DNA from: Abelmoschus esculentus
Lineage: Eukaryota; Streptophyta; Magnoliopsida; Malvales; Malvaceae
Length of the DNA: 64,000 nt
Direction of reading: 5' to 3'
NCBI GenBank assembly: GCA_035048815.1
Contig: JAUCBN010000035.1
Location: forward strand, 7,328,501 to 7,392,500
In this document: positions 12,345-24,030 of the stretch, one piece after another
How positions within the stretch are numbered: position 1 is the stretch's first letter
Layout: each line of letters opens with the position of its first letter
Made by a program: the position numbers and the translations under genes
The notes under the pieces: generated by a model
Databases searched by the model: none
Told to the model about the DNA's origin: nothing
What the model saw: the letters and a program-made list of their open reading frames with translations, nothing else

Positions 12345-12814
12345 AATATTAAATTATCGTATATGCGAAGAAGAATTAACTCAAAAGGATTTGTTATTAT
12401 TATAATAATTTTAAAGATTGTGAAATTGAGTGTTATTTAGACACATAATTAGCGAGGATTACAGGTCAGGCTTTTAGTTGTCTCGACCTAACTCAAAAAG
12501 TTAACACATTTATATAAATATGATATAATCTGATATTTTATGATACTTCAATCATCTTGAATTTTAATTGAATTTTAGAATAAAAATTTGACTTTGAACG
12601 AGATTCAACCCGATATAAAATAAAAAATTATTATTTTTATTTTATTTAATAAAATAGGGGATTAATTAAAAATACTAATGATAAATTCATAAAAGTCCTA
12701 TTTTTATATCATTTTCCCACTCGTTTATTTCTAATAAAGGATAGATTTAAGGGCAATATTGGATAATTCTGCTTATTTTCTATATTTCATCATCTGAATA
12801 CTTAAATCATGACT
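12345..12814. other. Intergenic spacer between copia A and the CACTA element
   Basis: AT-rich, with no frame, RNA gene or repeat with clear ends recognised. Confidence 0.4.
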
Positions 12815-12835
12815 TTACACTACACCAGTTTTGGT

Positions 12836-13090
12836 CTATAGCGGCACTATTTGTGGCGTTTGTAAAGGAATTGCCGCTAATTTTTTATATATTATGGCGT
12901 TTATGAGGAAAACGCCACAAAACAATAGCTATTGCGGAGTTTTTATAATAAACGCCGCTAATAAATAATATACAACAGCGTTTAAATTAAAATGCCACGT
13001 TAAATATCTTATTTAGCGGCGTTTTGATTAAGAAATGCCACAATAAAACTGTACTCTTATAGCGTTTATATTAGAAACGCCACATAACCT
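12836..13090. repeat. Left subterminal repeat block of CACTA element
   Basis: Multiple copies in both orientations of a GGCGTTT / AAACGCC core, typically as TGGCGTTTNT...AAACGCCAC hairpin-forming pairs. It mirrors the block at 16090-16470. Confidence 0.8.
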
Positions 13091-13139
13091 TTCTTTATTT
13101 GTTTAGGTTTAAAACATATATTTTAATTTATTTTTCATT

Positions 13140-13740
13140 GGTCGCCTCACACGCTCATTCCATTCAAACCCTAACTCTTTCTCTTCTCTCACCGACGCTC
13201 CATTCTTCTCCCTTCACTACGGTTATCTAAAGCGGCCAAAAAATGTGAGGAAAAAGTCGAGAAACAGGCAGAAGTCGGTGCTCGTCGGGCTGAGGTTCAC
13301 CGTCAAACTAAGATAGAGGAGAAGGAGATCGGCAAAGCATGGAAGAAAACGGTAAGAAGAAGAACTGTGTAACGTGACAGTTGATTTAGGCTTTCATTGG
13401 CCTGAGTAATGGAAGGCGTGGTAGGCCTATTTCGTGGGAGACCAAGCCCCTTTATCTTCTATCCAATCTCTGATTCTTCTTGTATTTATTTCTTCGATAA
13501 TGGTGCTGTGATATCAACCACGGTTTCGATTGACTTGGCTTTTTTGAGTTGCACCGTGTTGATAGGTCAACGCAAGGAATTTCCTCGTAGGTCCTGGAGT
13601 TGCTCCCAGTGCATTCGGAGAAGAAGCAAAACTACAATAGAGGAGGGAGCAGCCAGAGGCGAAGATGAGGAAGAAAGTGAAGGAGACGAAAAAGAAGCAT
13701 AGTAGGACTGCAGAGGAAGAGGAATGCATTCATTTTAGAC
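13140..13740 (+). pseudogene. Gene-like segment inside the CACTA element (5' part)
   Basis: Starts with a CT-rich leader (AAACCCTAACTCTTTCTCTT near 13168), as in plant 5' untranslated regions. A Lys/Glu-rich readable stretch follows, ending at a splice-donor-like GGTAAGAAG at 13351. A second stretch at about 13550-13720 is GC-richer and also reads Glu/Lys-rich, but stops break it in the frame that looks most protein-like. A 97-codon frame at 13409-13702 exists, but no family is recognised. It could be a captured host exon or an old internal gene of the transposon. Confidence 0.35.
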
Positions 13741-14797
13741 ATTAAAAATTCTAGCACTCATTTTAATATGTTATTATGTTTCCTTTGACTGGAATACAGT
13801 TTTTGATGAATTTCTCAACCTCATGTTACATTTGGACTTGATGGTGAAATTCCTTGTAGACGCTTCATTGAAGCTCTAATAAGGATTTTACAAGTCTTTG
13901 AGACTCAACTATGAAGTATGTTTTCTGTAATTGATTTTATGCACTGGCGACTTGTTATCAATACTGAAATTTGACTTGTTTTTTATTTTGCAGATAGACT
14001 TTTTTGAATTCTCACGCTTCTATGATGAAGGATATTTGTTTTCTTCCATGTTGGAATGTTCTTGTCTCTGTAGCATAAACTTTTTATTAATATATTGAGG
14101 AACGAATTTTGCTAGGATGAAGGATGGTGTGCATGATCTCTTTTTATATCACATGTAAGTTTTGCATAACATTAGCTAAAGTTTTTTAGTTTTTCTGATT
14201 GTTTAGTGTTTGTAAAAAAAATACATTTGGTTGTACTTTAAAAATAATAAGAGCTTGGCCTTTGTTTGAACGAAAAAGTTTGGGTAATTAAGGTTTAATA
14301 ATGTATATCGTTGGTATGATTTATTGTAAATGAAGAGAAAATTAGTTATAAGAATAAAGTTTTGATGTTTGAAAACAAAGAAATTTTAATGTTTAAAACA
14401 CAATAAAAATTAGTTGGTACAACAATGAAAACAGTTTAGAATTGCTTTATAAAGAAAACATATTTTTATACAATTAATAAATTATAGTCTTATAAACTAA
14501 TATAGTTTACTGCAGAAGTGCAGTTTATAAACTGCAGAAATATAGTTCAGTAAGTATAAGTAGTGCAATCTAGAATTTAAGAACAATATGGTTAGACAAA
14601 TAAAAACAGAGTATATAAGTGTTAAAAAATTTTATGTGATTAGAAATATAGTATAAGTATGTATACGATGTATATGTAGAGTAGTTTAACTACTTGATGT
14701 TAAGATTAGAAGTTGTAGAATTTACTTGAGATTGTAATTTGGTTTTGTTTGTATGGATCTTTAAAAGCCATTGGTTTATTTATATTTCTAGATATTC

Positions 14798-14909
14798 TTC
14801 ACCACTGCCTAGTGAAAAGTATTATAAGTTCTTCAAGGATTTATCACACTTGATTGGATGATGTTAAACTCCAGGATTTATTCACCACTGCCTAGTGAAA
14901 AGTATTATA
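14798..14909. repeat. 29-bp direct duplication inside the CACTA element
   Basis: A 29-base segment starting TTCACCACTGCCTAGTGAAA occurs at 14798-14826 and again at 14881-14909, 83 bases apart. Each copy contains a small inverted pair (TTCAC ... GTGAA). The likely origin is local duplication. Confidence 0.75.
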
Positions 14910-15085
14910 TGTTCTTTTGTACTTCATTTTTTTACTTTATTTTGCCAAGGTCGGGTGGGAGTTGATGTTCTTTAAGATTAGGCTATACTGTCCTTTTTTA
15001 ATTGTGTGTGGTAATATAGAACACGTATCTGCCTATATGCCATGGGATTTATTCGCATACTACATATCTATTTTCTTATCATCAG

Positions 15086-15195
15086 GTGAATCAAATTGGC
15101 CCGAAGGATACAAGTGTAGAGGATGAGGTTAGGTATCGGTACAATAGTGTCATTACACATTATAGGAAATCCTTCATTCAAGACAATGTTCAAAG
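15086..15195 (+). pseudogene. Exon-like segment captured in the CACTA element
   Basis: A 110-bp open stretch is preceded by a splice-acceptor context (TTATCATCAG) and followed by a donor (AAAG then GTATCT). It reads as a 36-codon peptide rich in charged residues and Tyr, beginning VNQIGPKDTSVEDEV. I do not recognise the family. Its composition and splice borders differ from the surrounding AT-rich filler, which suggests a captured host exon. Confidence 0.4.
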
Positions 15196-16089
15196 GTATC
15201 TAATGTCATATTCATTGCACCTTTTTTTATTTTAGTTACAAATATTTGTAGATTTTTGCATCTTCCCTCTATCCCTTTCTTCTAAGTTACATATATGTTT
15301 GTGTTATACCCATTTGAATCTTTTATCAAGCAAAATGGATGAAGTCTTTATGATGCACCTTATTTTTGTCAGCCTGATCTTGTGCAATGCAATAAGAAGT
15401 GTTCAATTTATGCACATACGAGATTAATAAATTAAAGTTTATCTTCCTTTAACTTTTTGAGAGCCAACTCTTCTAATTTTTTTAATTACGTTTGAACTTG
15501 AAGCTACCTTGAAATTGGCCAGGTTTCTCTGTAGGTATGTTTCAATGCTCAATGCTATTATTATCTCATTGAATTAGCTTGTGAACATGACATGCAAGCT
15601 CCTTGGTATATTTTTCAATGTTCAATGCCATTAATATCTTGAAATTGTAACACTTTTAAGGATTGAAATTTGGTTTATGAATGAATTATAAATTGGTTTA
15701 TTTTGTGTTCTTGACAGGGGCAAAGATGGAGTACTCTAGATGGGGACTCGAAGAGCTGTTCAAATTAAAAATGGTCAATAGTTAAATTTTTCTCTATTTA
15801 TCCAGCTATGCATACTTTGATATTCACATGGAAACTTGGTTTGAACTTTGAAGTGGTTTGTTGGGCAGACTTTTCTCTCTTGTTTTTTGCGTATTATGTT
15901 CACTAAAGTTTTGAGAAGTTATCTTTAACTTAGTGCCTGGGATGTTAGTGTTGTGTATGTAAACTGGTGTCATTAATGAAAAATCTTATTTGTTTTTATA
16001 TATGTAAACTGTATATGTAAACAAGTGTCAAGATAAGTTGATTTTATAGTATTATTTTTATTTGTTTTTTTTAAAGAATGATGTTATTA

Positions 16090-16470
16090 GTGGCGTTTGT
16101 AAAGACAAACGTCACTAAAGAATATATTTTTTGTGGCGTTTTAAAATAAAAATGTCACTAAAAAAATTTCTTTTTGTGGCGTTTGAAAATACAAACTCCA
16201 CTAAAAAGTAAATTTTTGCGACGTTTTAGAACATAAACGCCGCTATATATCTTGATTATTTACGGCGTTTAAAAATACAAACGCCATTAAAGATTAAGTT
16301 TTTGCGGCATTTGTAAAGATAAACGCCGCAAAAGGTCAAGATCTATAGTGGCGTTTATAAGCCAAAAATGCCACAATAATTTGTGGCACCGTTTTCAGCG
16401 GCATTTTTTGCGGCGCTTTTCTAAGCGCCATAAGAGTTTTTAGCGGTGTTGAAAAACGCCGCTATAGAAC
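16090..16470. repeat. Right subterminal repeat block of CACTA element
   Basis: At least eight GGCGTTT / AAACGCC cores in alternating orientation, many as near-palindromic pairs with 10-20 bases between arms. Mirrors the left block. Confidence 0.8.
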
Positions 16471-16539
16471 TAAAAAAACGTCGCTAAAGATCTGTTTTGG
16501 TGTAGTGTTATCTATTGTTTGGCATAAAACAGATACATT

Positions 16540-17690
16540 TGATAGTTTTTTTTCTTAAATAGGAAACTACATCATAGGAATGGCCAAATAAGAGAATGGA
16601 TGATGGAACTAAAATCTAGAATACAGATAAGAACCTGCCACGATAGCACTTTGGAGGTCACGACAGTAGAATAAAGATGACAACTGGTTCTCGACAGACA
16701 GAGAAAAAGATGCAGATTATAACAGACATAAAGCGAGAGAAAGCTGGAGCAGATAAAAAGAGTCAAGTCATGATCAAAGGTCAATGCGGGAATAAAGAGT
16801 TACTTTAGGAAATAGAATAAAGTGTCAAAGTTTAATAAAGAGTTGTATTCTCTTACTTGTATAACTCTTTCCTTATGTGAAAGACTTTAACCTAGGGCTT
16901 GGCCTATATAAGCTACCCATTAGGGTTAGGAAAAAGGGAGTCGGATTCCTATAGCCAAATCCTTAAGCCGCCGACTACACCATCATGTTCTAAAATCCTC
17001 TCGAGGTTTAGGTTGTTTGTGGAGTAGTTCGGGAAGAAAGTTGTACTATATTTTATATTTATTAATACAAACCTATTTTTCATAGTTTATTCTCTCTTGA
17101 CAATTACTCTTCCTTGCATATAAGCTCGGTAAGATAGTATATGAAGAAAAAATTATTTGTCTAATATCAGGAAAGTTAACCTCACGAAATGAGAGAATAC
17201 GTTCTTTGCTCAAGGACATTGACTAATCCGATTTAGAGATAAACCACCCAAGATTTTAGCGACTAAAAGGAAGCATACAATCGGTTGTTATTCATCATTG
17301 ATTCACGTCGGGAGGTATTATCAAGACGTGGGTTTCAATAGTTTTGTTTGCTTAGGGATAAGGAGGAGATATACAAGGATGCTCTATTGAACTATGAAAA
17401 GTTGAATTGTCGACAAGGCATAACCCCGCCGAGGCGGCAAGTCAACCCATTGCATTAATAAGTGGATAATAAGTGTAATTGGATTCCCCTCTGCAAAGCA
17501 CTCAACCTTGCCTCACTTCAATTATTATTATTCTCTTTCTTTATTTAGTTTAAGTTAGTTAATTTAGTTATCCAAATCATCCAATTACTTGTGTTCTTAT
17601 TTTTATAAGTGCAGGTTTAAGAAGTAGTGAAGTCGATCCAGTCTCTGTGGGTTCGACAACCTTAAATACTATAATTTGATGAAAGGTGAA
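16540..17690 (+). repeat. Probable gypsy LTR fragment
   Basis: A plus-strand TATA box (CTATATAAG at 16904-16912) is followed by transcribed-leader-like sequence. The tail contains TCTCTGTGGGTTCGACAACC (17648-17667), a phrase commonly seen near the 3' end of plant Ty3/gypsy LTRs. No partner LTR, polypurine tract or primer-binding site was found nearby, so it would be a solo or truncated LTR. The borders are approximate. Confidence 0.4.
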
Positions 17691-18354
17691 AAAATATAAG
17701 ACTTCCTCCAAGCCTTCACCAACTAACATAAAGAGATGTTATAATAATTATTCAATTTTATTAAAAAATAGAAATACAATGAAAAATGTATAAAGATATG
17801 AGTATTATAGCCATTGTATTTGAATAAAAAGGTTAATTAAAAATAATAAACTAATGTAAATAGAAATATTACAGAAATTGACGAAAAGATTAAGAAAAAC
17901 AAAATTGTTTGTTAAATTTTGCACAAACGTAGTTTCCACATATTCAATCACTCCTCCGTGCTTGATTTCTCTAATTATCGATCTCTTAGAATACAATAAA
18001 TGACCTATAATAATATGAATATAGAGATCAATAACTGTACTTTCGTCTTTGTCAATCACCGAAAATACTATACAACTTTTGATGGTTGAAAATTTTGATG
18101 TATTTTAAAATAGAAAATTGATTCTTATTCATAGAAAAAAAAATTTAGATCAAAACTGTTTGAGATAAATATTATGAATTAATTGTTATTTATATTTATC
18201 TTTTAATTTTGGAGACTATCATTTTAATTTGGATATTTTTGTGAATAACAAGTATTACTAATTTAATATTTGCATTTAAAGAAAGCATATATTATCTTTT
18301 AAATTTTAAATATTAAAAAGATAAACTATTTTTAAGAAAAAATCTAGTCATAAC
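17691..18354. other. Intergenic AT-rich DNA, no gene seen
   Basis: An 84-codon minus-strand frame at 17805-18059 is hydrophobic, AT-driven and without a known domain; it is not called. Nothing else was recognised. Confidence 0.4.
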
Positions 18355-18610
18355 AAGTAAAATATCCGTAAATTCATAAAAAAAGCACAATTGATCTAAA
18401 GATAAGCCAATTTATTTCCATATCTCCTTGCATCTAAAGCATACTATTTACTCAAATCATTTAATAATGACAAGGTGGGTAAGTATATATAAACACTTCC
18501 TAATTCATTTATCTCATCCATGTGTTATAATTTCGAATTATGACTTAAAGTTTCTTATTTCTCACTATTTTTTCAACAATTATATCTAAATATTTATAAT
18601 AAAATAAACT
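18355..18610. repeat. Remnant of the large-LTR copia family
   Basis: Contains AAAATATCCG, then a GTATATATAAACACTTCC block and TTTATCTCATC, in the same order as inside the ~1 kb LTRs at 53741-54735 and 59265-60261 (for example near 54363-54530). A decayed fragment in the same plus-strand orientation as those LTRs are written here. Confidence 0.55.
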
Positions 18611-19284
18611 TATTATTTTTAGATTAAGTCAAGTATTTTTTAAGTTAAATGACTTGAACCAAAATACTTTCTAAAAGTTTAAACCAATAAGATCATATCA
18701 AAATCACTTAAATTTAAGTTAAATGATCATTTTTTTTTCACGTAATATCTTTTATTTAAGTTATGGTTCATTTTTAAAAAAATAATCAAATATATATGTA
18801 CGTTTGTTTATATATATAAACGAGTTAAGTGGTCATCACCCATGTTTGATTTCAAAGATAATTAATAAAGGAAAATGGGGGAAATGTGGAATTTCAAAGC
18901 TATTAATAAAGGAAAAAAGGAAAATATGGAATTTCAAAGCTAATTAATGGAAAACCCAAAACACAAGGGCCCCAGCTGGTACAAGAGATTGCAGGGATAA
19001 GAAGGTGCAAAACTTGGGTCAGTTAGGAATAATGTTTATATTAAATTATTTTAAATTTTCATATCAAAATTTATTTATTTTTATCTTTTTATTCGATTTG
19101 AATTCGAACTTAATTGATTTTTGGGACGTTGTTAAATGTTCCATTTTACGTTGTAACACTATATAAACGTCATTGGAGGCAAAATTAAAGAATTTATTTG
19201 TTACATTAATAATGAATAACTTTCTATACTATCGAATAAAATGATAATGCATCATCAAAATAAAGTAAAATATTTTTTCAAACA
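18611..19284. other. Intergenic AT-rich DNA, no gene seen
   Basis: A GC-richer patch at 18840-19020 contains two imperfect copies of GGAATTTCAAAGCTA (near 18890 and 18930). No gene or bounded repeat was recognised. Confidence 0.4.
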
Positions 19285-19938
19285 TTTTTGAATAGGCATG
19301 TAAATGAACTAAACGAATCTGAATAATAATGTGTTTATGTTCGTTCATTTAATTTTAACCGAAAAATAATAAACGTAAACATAATCGAATATAATTTTTT
19401 TTGTATTCATTTATTAAGGAATATAGCTTGTTCTTGTTCGGTACTTAACATGATAAACGAACACAAATGAATGTAAAAAACAAACAAAAAAAGAACATAT
19501 ACAATATGTTAAATATTGGGCTATTTCGATTAATTCAATTAATTAAGCGATTTTAAACTAAACTAATCGATAATTAAAATTTATAAAAACTCTTAATTAT
19601 TAGTTGAAACCTAAAATTATCTAATAGAATAACTAATTTTATTTTGGTTCGATCGGTTAATTTGGTTTAACCGATCAATAAACACCCCTAAACATATGTG
19701 AATAAATTTAAATGAACATAAACAAACATAAATGGAAGATCATAAACGAATGGATTACCGAACGTTCACGAACATAAATAAATAAATGAACAAACTCTTT
19801 GTTTGTGTTTATTCATTTAACTAAATGAATAAAAGATCTTATTCATATTTTAAATAAACGAATATAAATAAACTTTCCGTAAAATACTTCACGAATGGTT
19901 AACTAAAAATTCTACTCGTTTACGATTCTATTTTTAAA
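19285..19938. mobile_element. hAT-type MITE containing a second nested MITE
   Basis: The outer element is 19293-19930, with inward-reading ends TAGGCATGTAAATGAAC (left) and TAGAATCGTAAACGAG (right). Its near-identical 8-bp flanks are TTTTTGAA and TTTTTAAA (7 of 8 match). The body is full of AACGAACA / GTTCGTT words. A smaller element sits inside at about 19513-19690. Neither has coding capacity. Confidence 0.6.
19513..19690. mobile_element. Small MITE nested in the 19.3-19.9 kb MITE
   Basis: It interrupts the AACGAAC-rich body. The right end reads TAGGGGTGTTTATTGATCGG inward and the left end is a degenerate match. It contains GGTTCGATCGGTTAATTTGG, similar to the unit at 2612. No clean target duplication was found. 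Confidence 0.45.
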
Positions 19939-21346
19939 TAACTTATATTCTTTGTACCGATAATTGAAAAATTGAATGATTTATTCATTTGATTTACTAA
20001 TAACATATAGAATTATGTATACTATGTATAAGTGCATTAATTCTTTTAATAAATTTTAAATATAATATTAAAAGAATAATAATGAATAGTTTGATTACTT
20101 ATTTAAATATGCTTGCTCAAGTTCATTAAAAATTTAAATAAATATGTTTAATTATTTGTTTTACTGGTAATATATTATGAACAATTTTTTATTTTTTTAC
20201 CGATAGTAAAAATTAAATTTTAATCAATAATTTTATGTTTAAAATTTTAAATTTTAAAAAATATATCTTACACTTAATATTTTGGATCGAATAAAAATTC
20301 TAATCTTAAATTTTAAATCTAATTTTTAATATCACAACATAAATAAAGTACCGAAAAGAGGCATATAATTTTTTGGAGTTTTTATTCTTTAATACTTCTG
20401 AAAAATGCTTTTAGGGTCAAAAGCGGTTTAGGACTAAAACTAACGTATAACATGTAGCTTTTTAGATTAAAATTGATTTTTAGAAAGTATTTTCAAATAT
20501 TAAATTTTTTAATTTTTTTAAAAATATTTTTATTAAATAAAATTATTCATTTATCTATATTTATATAAAAAATCCATCAATATTTAAAAAAAACGCATAA
20601 AATAAATATTTTATTTACTTAAAGGAATGGACAGATCTGGACCTAAGCCTACCTAGGTTATGACCCTGTCCATGCTCTTAAAATATCTTTTTTTATACGG
20701 AGAATGTTTTATGTAAGTAAAAATAATAAAAAATGACCACTATAAAAATATAATTCAATTTTTAATCTTAAATTAATTTTAAAAATTATATTAAAATAAA
20801 ATATAAAAAATATTGTCGTTGATTATATTTTATAAATTAAAACTAATATTATTCATAATATTTTATAAATTATATAATTATTTTTAATAAATATAATTTA
20901 AATATATTTATACTAAATAATTAAACATTTTTAAACTGTAATTGAATTCCCCCAACATAACTAAAGTTTCACTCTAATATATAACGTAAATAAAAAAAAT
21001 AAAAAAATTAAGATCAAAATTATTTTTTTAAGAATGAAGATATAAATAATATATTTTTTAATTATAGAAGAATAAAATTTTAAAGCTATATATAAATTAT
21101 GTTATGTAAACTTTTATTTATTACCCGGTCAAATTTTTTAAATTTGTCACAAAAATACTTTTTAATAATATTTAACACTCATGTTTAAACTAAATAATTT
21201 AAAACATATTTTAAAATTAATTTTTTTAAAAAAATTATCGTATTTTTTCGTAATCAATGTCAAACTGATATCATTATACACTGTAATAACATTCTTATTT
21301 TTCATCATTACCAAGTAGATTACATCTTTTAAGCATATTGAATAAT
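19939..21346. other. Intergenic AT-rich DNA, no gene seen
   Basis: Mostly A/T runs. A short GC-richer inverted pair (ATGGACAG ... CTGTCCAT at about 20627-20672) may be the relic of another small transposon. A 71-codon minus-strand frame at 21162-21377 is not convincing. Confidence 0.4.
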
Positions 21347-21852
21347 AATTCTTAGGGTAAAACGCAATGGAGATCATTTAATTATAAGTAAGGTTACATT
21401 TAAGTCACATAATTATTGAAAGTTACATTTGGGTCACTTATTTATGGGTAAGGTTACATTTGGGTCACCCAATTATTAAAGGTTATAATTGATCACTCAA
21501 TTACAAATAAAGTTACATTTGGGTCACTCTTCATATTTGAAAAAAGTTTATCAATTCGTATATTAGATTAATTAATTATTTCAAATGAAACATTCTAACG
21601 TTAACAAAGTTATACAAATGATTTAGAAGAAAAGAACAATCAAATTAATGTACATTTTCAAATATAAAGGGTGACCCAGATGTAACCTTACTTATAATTG
21701 AGTGACCCAAACATAACCTTTAATAATTGGGTGATCTAAATGTAACTTTATCCATAAATAAAAGACTTAAATGTAACTTTTAACAATTAGGTGACTCAAA
21801 TATAATTATATCCATAATTAAGTGATCTTTGTTGCACTTTACCCTAATTCTT
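21347..21852. mobile_element. Foldback MITE with 7-bp flanking duplication
   Basis: The element proper is 21354-21845 (492 bp). Its two halves are inverted copies: it opens AGGGTAAAACGCAATGGAGA and closes with the complementary form (TTTGTTGCACTTTACCCT). Each arm carries several ~40-bp subrepeats with the core GTTACATTTGGGTCAC. AATTCTT flanks it on both sides (21347-21353, 21846-21852). There is no coding frame. The transcript would fold into a long hairpin. Confidence 0.8.
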
Positions 21853-23060
21853 AATTACCAACTATCTCAATCAGCGAAGAAATATCGCATGGTGATATAA
21901 ATAGGGAAGAAATTAAAAACTTATTATAAAATGATTAAAAATATAATTTTAATCATTTATTGACGAAGATTAAATTATTTTTAAAAGTATTATATTTTAA
22001 AAAATATCTTTAATTAGTATATAAAAGTAACGGTTAGTGAGGACTGAACCCAAAAGAACCTCAATGTTCCGCCCATGGGTATAAATCTGATAATTCCTTG
22101 CGACTATGTAGTGCCCCAAGGTATACGGCATTGGTTAAATATAGCAGCCTCCTACAGGATTCTTAAATCATGAGTTACTGAAATTAAAACGAAGAATACT
22201 GATGCGATTAGAATGATTCATAATTTTTGTAATATTTTAAATATTGTTAATTTAAATTCATCAAACAAGAAATAAATATAATGATTTATATTATATTAAA
22301 ATTATATATTTTCATAATAATTCATAAAATAATTAACATAAAATTTATTGAGAGAACCACATACCTAAAATATAAGTTTTAAAATTTATTAAAAAATCAA
22401 TATAAAATATTATCAAAATATATAATATTTTATTTGATTTGATAAATAAAGGCATTTACTCTTAAAAATCCTTTGAGTGTTCTTTAGTTGTTCTTTCTTT
22501 GTTTTTGAGCGTTCTTAAGCGTTCTTGAGAAGTTTTTCTTTGCTCATCTAGTTTGATCCGTTTTCGCTTAAAACGCTTTACGTTTATCAGTGCTTGAGAA
22601 GTTTGATCTTCCGAAAGTGTTAAAAAAATCTTACTTAAACGTTTATCTTGAGTCATATCACCACACGATAGATTAGTTTAAAAATCTAACCACGTAACAA
22701 GTATTGTTATTTAATCTTAAATTAAGTTATCGTTTTTTCATTCCCCGTTGAGTATAGCAGCCTCTTGCATCCCAAGTTATTAAATGGCGAAAACCATCGT
22801 CTTTTAATGCCACCAAAAAGGTAGTGTCCGTGCTCATCAATCTATTTAATGTCAAACAAAAACAGGTGGAAGTGGAAGAAGATAAAAGAAGATTCAACTG
22901 CTCATTCCTATTCTGCCATGTACTTATCTTTCTAATCTTTAGATGGAATCTTTATTCAAATAAAACGATATTGTTATAACAATATAAAAGCGTGATTTCA
23001 AATTTATTTAAATTTATTGTTACATCTAAAAAATCACAATGAAAAAAAAAAGATTATGAG
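21853..23060. other. Intergenic DNA with a split GC-richer segment
   Basis: GC-richer patches at 22040-22190 and 22740-22920 both contain TATAGCAGCCTC (near 22140 and 22754), with AT-rich filler between them. This may be one older sequence separated by an insertion, or a duplication. At 22462-22656 a minus-strand 64-codon frame reads Lys/Arg-rich, but it is driven by repeated GCGTTCTTGAG words. No gene is called. Confidence 0.35.
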
Positions 23061-23440
23061 ATATAAAAGTAATGATGTTGCATATATCATATATGTTTTA
23101 GAAAGATTATACTAATTCTGTGATAAATAATATTAGAGTAACCTTTGATTACCTAAATTCATACAAAACACCTTATAAGTAAGTAGACAAGTTGAACAAT
23201 CATGACATTGATCCACTACAATGTTAAATGACTCATGACAATGATGTCATGAGACTCAGTAAAAGAGAATATCATGCTTGAAAAAAAGAAGAAACAATGA
23301 TTCCATATGATAAAAGATCTTAGAATAAAAAAATAATAACGTCGTATATCTTATTAGACATATCTTTAAAAAAAATTATAATAATCTCGTAAAAAAAAAT
23401 ATCAGAACAATTCTTTAATTGCCTAATTCATAAAAAATCT
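23061..23440. repeat. ~265-bp tandem repeat, copy of a family also at 49.5 kb
   Basis: Two units start near 23077 (GTTGCATATATC) and 23339 (CGTCGTATATC). Each continues with a conserved TATCTTTAAAA...TAATCTCGTAA-type block. The spacer has ATGACA/TGTCATGAG words. The same two-unit arrangement recurs at 49481-49800. Confidence 0.6.
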
Positions 23441-23579
23441 CAAATATAAAAGTAGTAACACTATATAATCAATAATCATGATTGGATTTAAAAATTATTA
23501 AAATATAAAAAAAATCTGATTTGACCATAAAAAAACAATTTGAACTCGTTAAAATGCATTTTGTCTGTACATTCATATT

Positions 23580-24030
23580 ATTAAAGAGTTTCCCTGGCCC
23601 ACACGGAATGAGTCCAGCGGTGTCTTCTGTTTCAACCCAATTTTCCCACCCCGACCGCTACCAGCATTTGTTCCATGGAAACACTGACTAACAGCAACAT
23701 GCAACCTCCATCGTCTGTCCTAAAAATTCTCTCTTCTTCTTCCATTACAATGACTCAAACCACTCCAGTTGAAGTCTGAAAAAGGTTTTGAGATTTAAAT
23801 CCCCGTCAGGCTTTGATGGGACATAATGACATGCGTTGAACTCGTGGGCGTAGAAATAAGGAAGAGTTGTCACAAATTCAACTTTGAAAATGGGAGTGAA
23901 CCGCACGAAACTCAGAGTCTGTGTGCACTTGGACTTGGCTTCGGTTGGGAAAAGGGACACAGTCCGACCTACAAGAAGACAAACATCGAGGAAATTAAAA
24001 TTAGAGGTCGAGGGAAAATATAAATATTTA
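23580..24030. other. GC-richer patch, possible gene relic
   Basis: A 450-bp island with higher G+C than its surroundings. It holds overlapping frames of 71 codons (23745-23960, minus) and 65 codons (23826-24023, plus). On the minus strand a TCTTCTTGTAG acceptor-like site near 23975 precedes a readable stretch beginning near SLFPTEAKSKCTQ, which stays open to 23745. I recognise no domain. It could be a decayed exon or promoter-leader DNA. Confidence 0.3.

Larger units (their letters stand above)
12815..16510. mobile_element. Non-autonomous CACTA (En/Spm-type) transposon
   Basis: The element proper is 12818-16507 (3690 bp). The left end reads CACTACACCAGTTTTGG; the right end, read inward, is CACTACACCAAAACAGATC. 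Flanking TTA at 12815-12817 and 16508-16510 is the 3-bp duplication expected of CACTA elements. Dense subterminal repeats of GGCGTTT / AAACGCC fill 12830-13090 and 16090-16470; in this superfamily such repeats bind the transposase. No transposase frame exists. The interior carries gene-like, exon-and-intron-like sequence (13140-15780), so it may have captured host fragments. Confidence 0.88.

Noticed and set aside
22462..22656. Lys/Arg-rich 64-codon minus-strand frame as a nuclear protein
   Set aside because: The basic composition comes from repeated GCGTTCTTGAG-type words; no start context or domain supports a gene.
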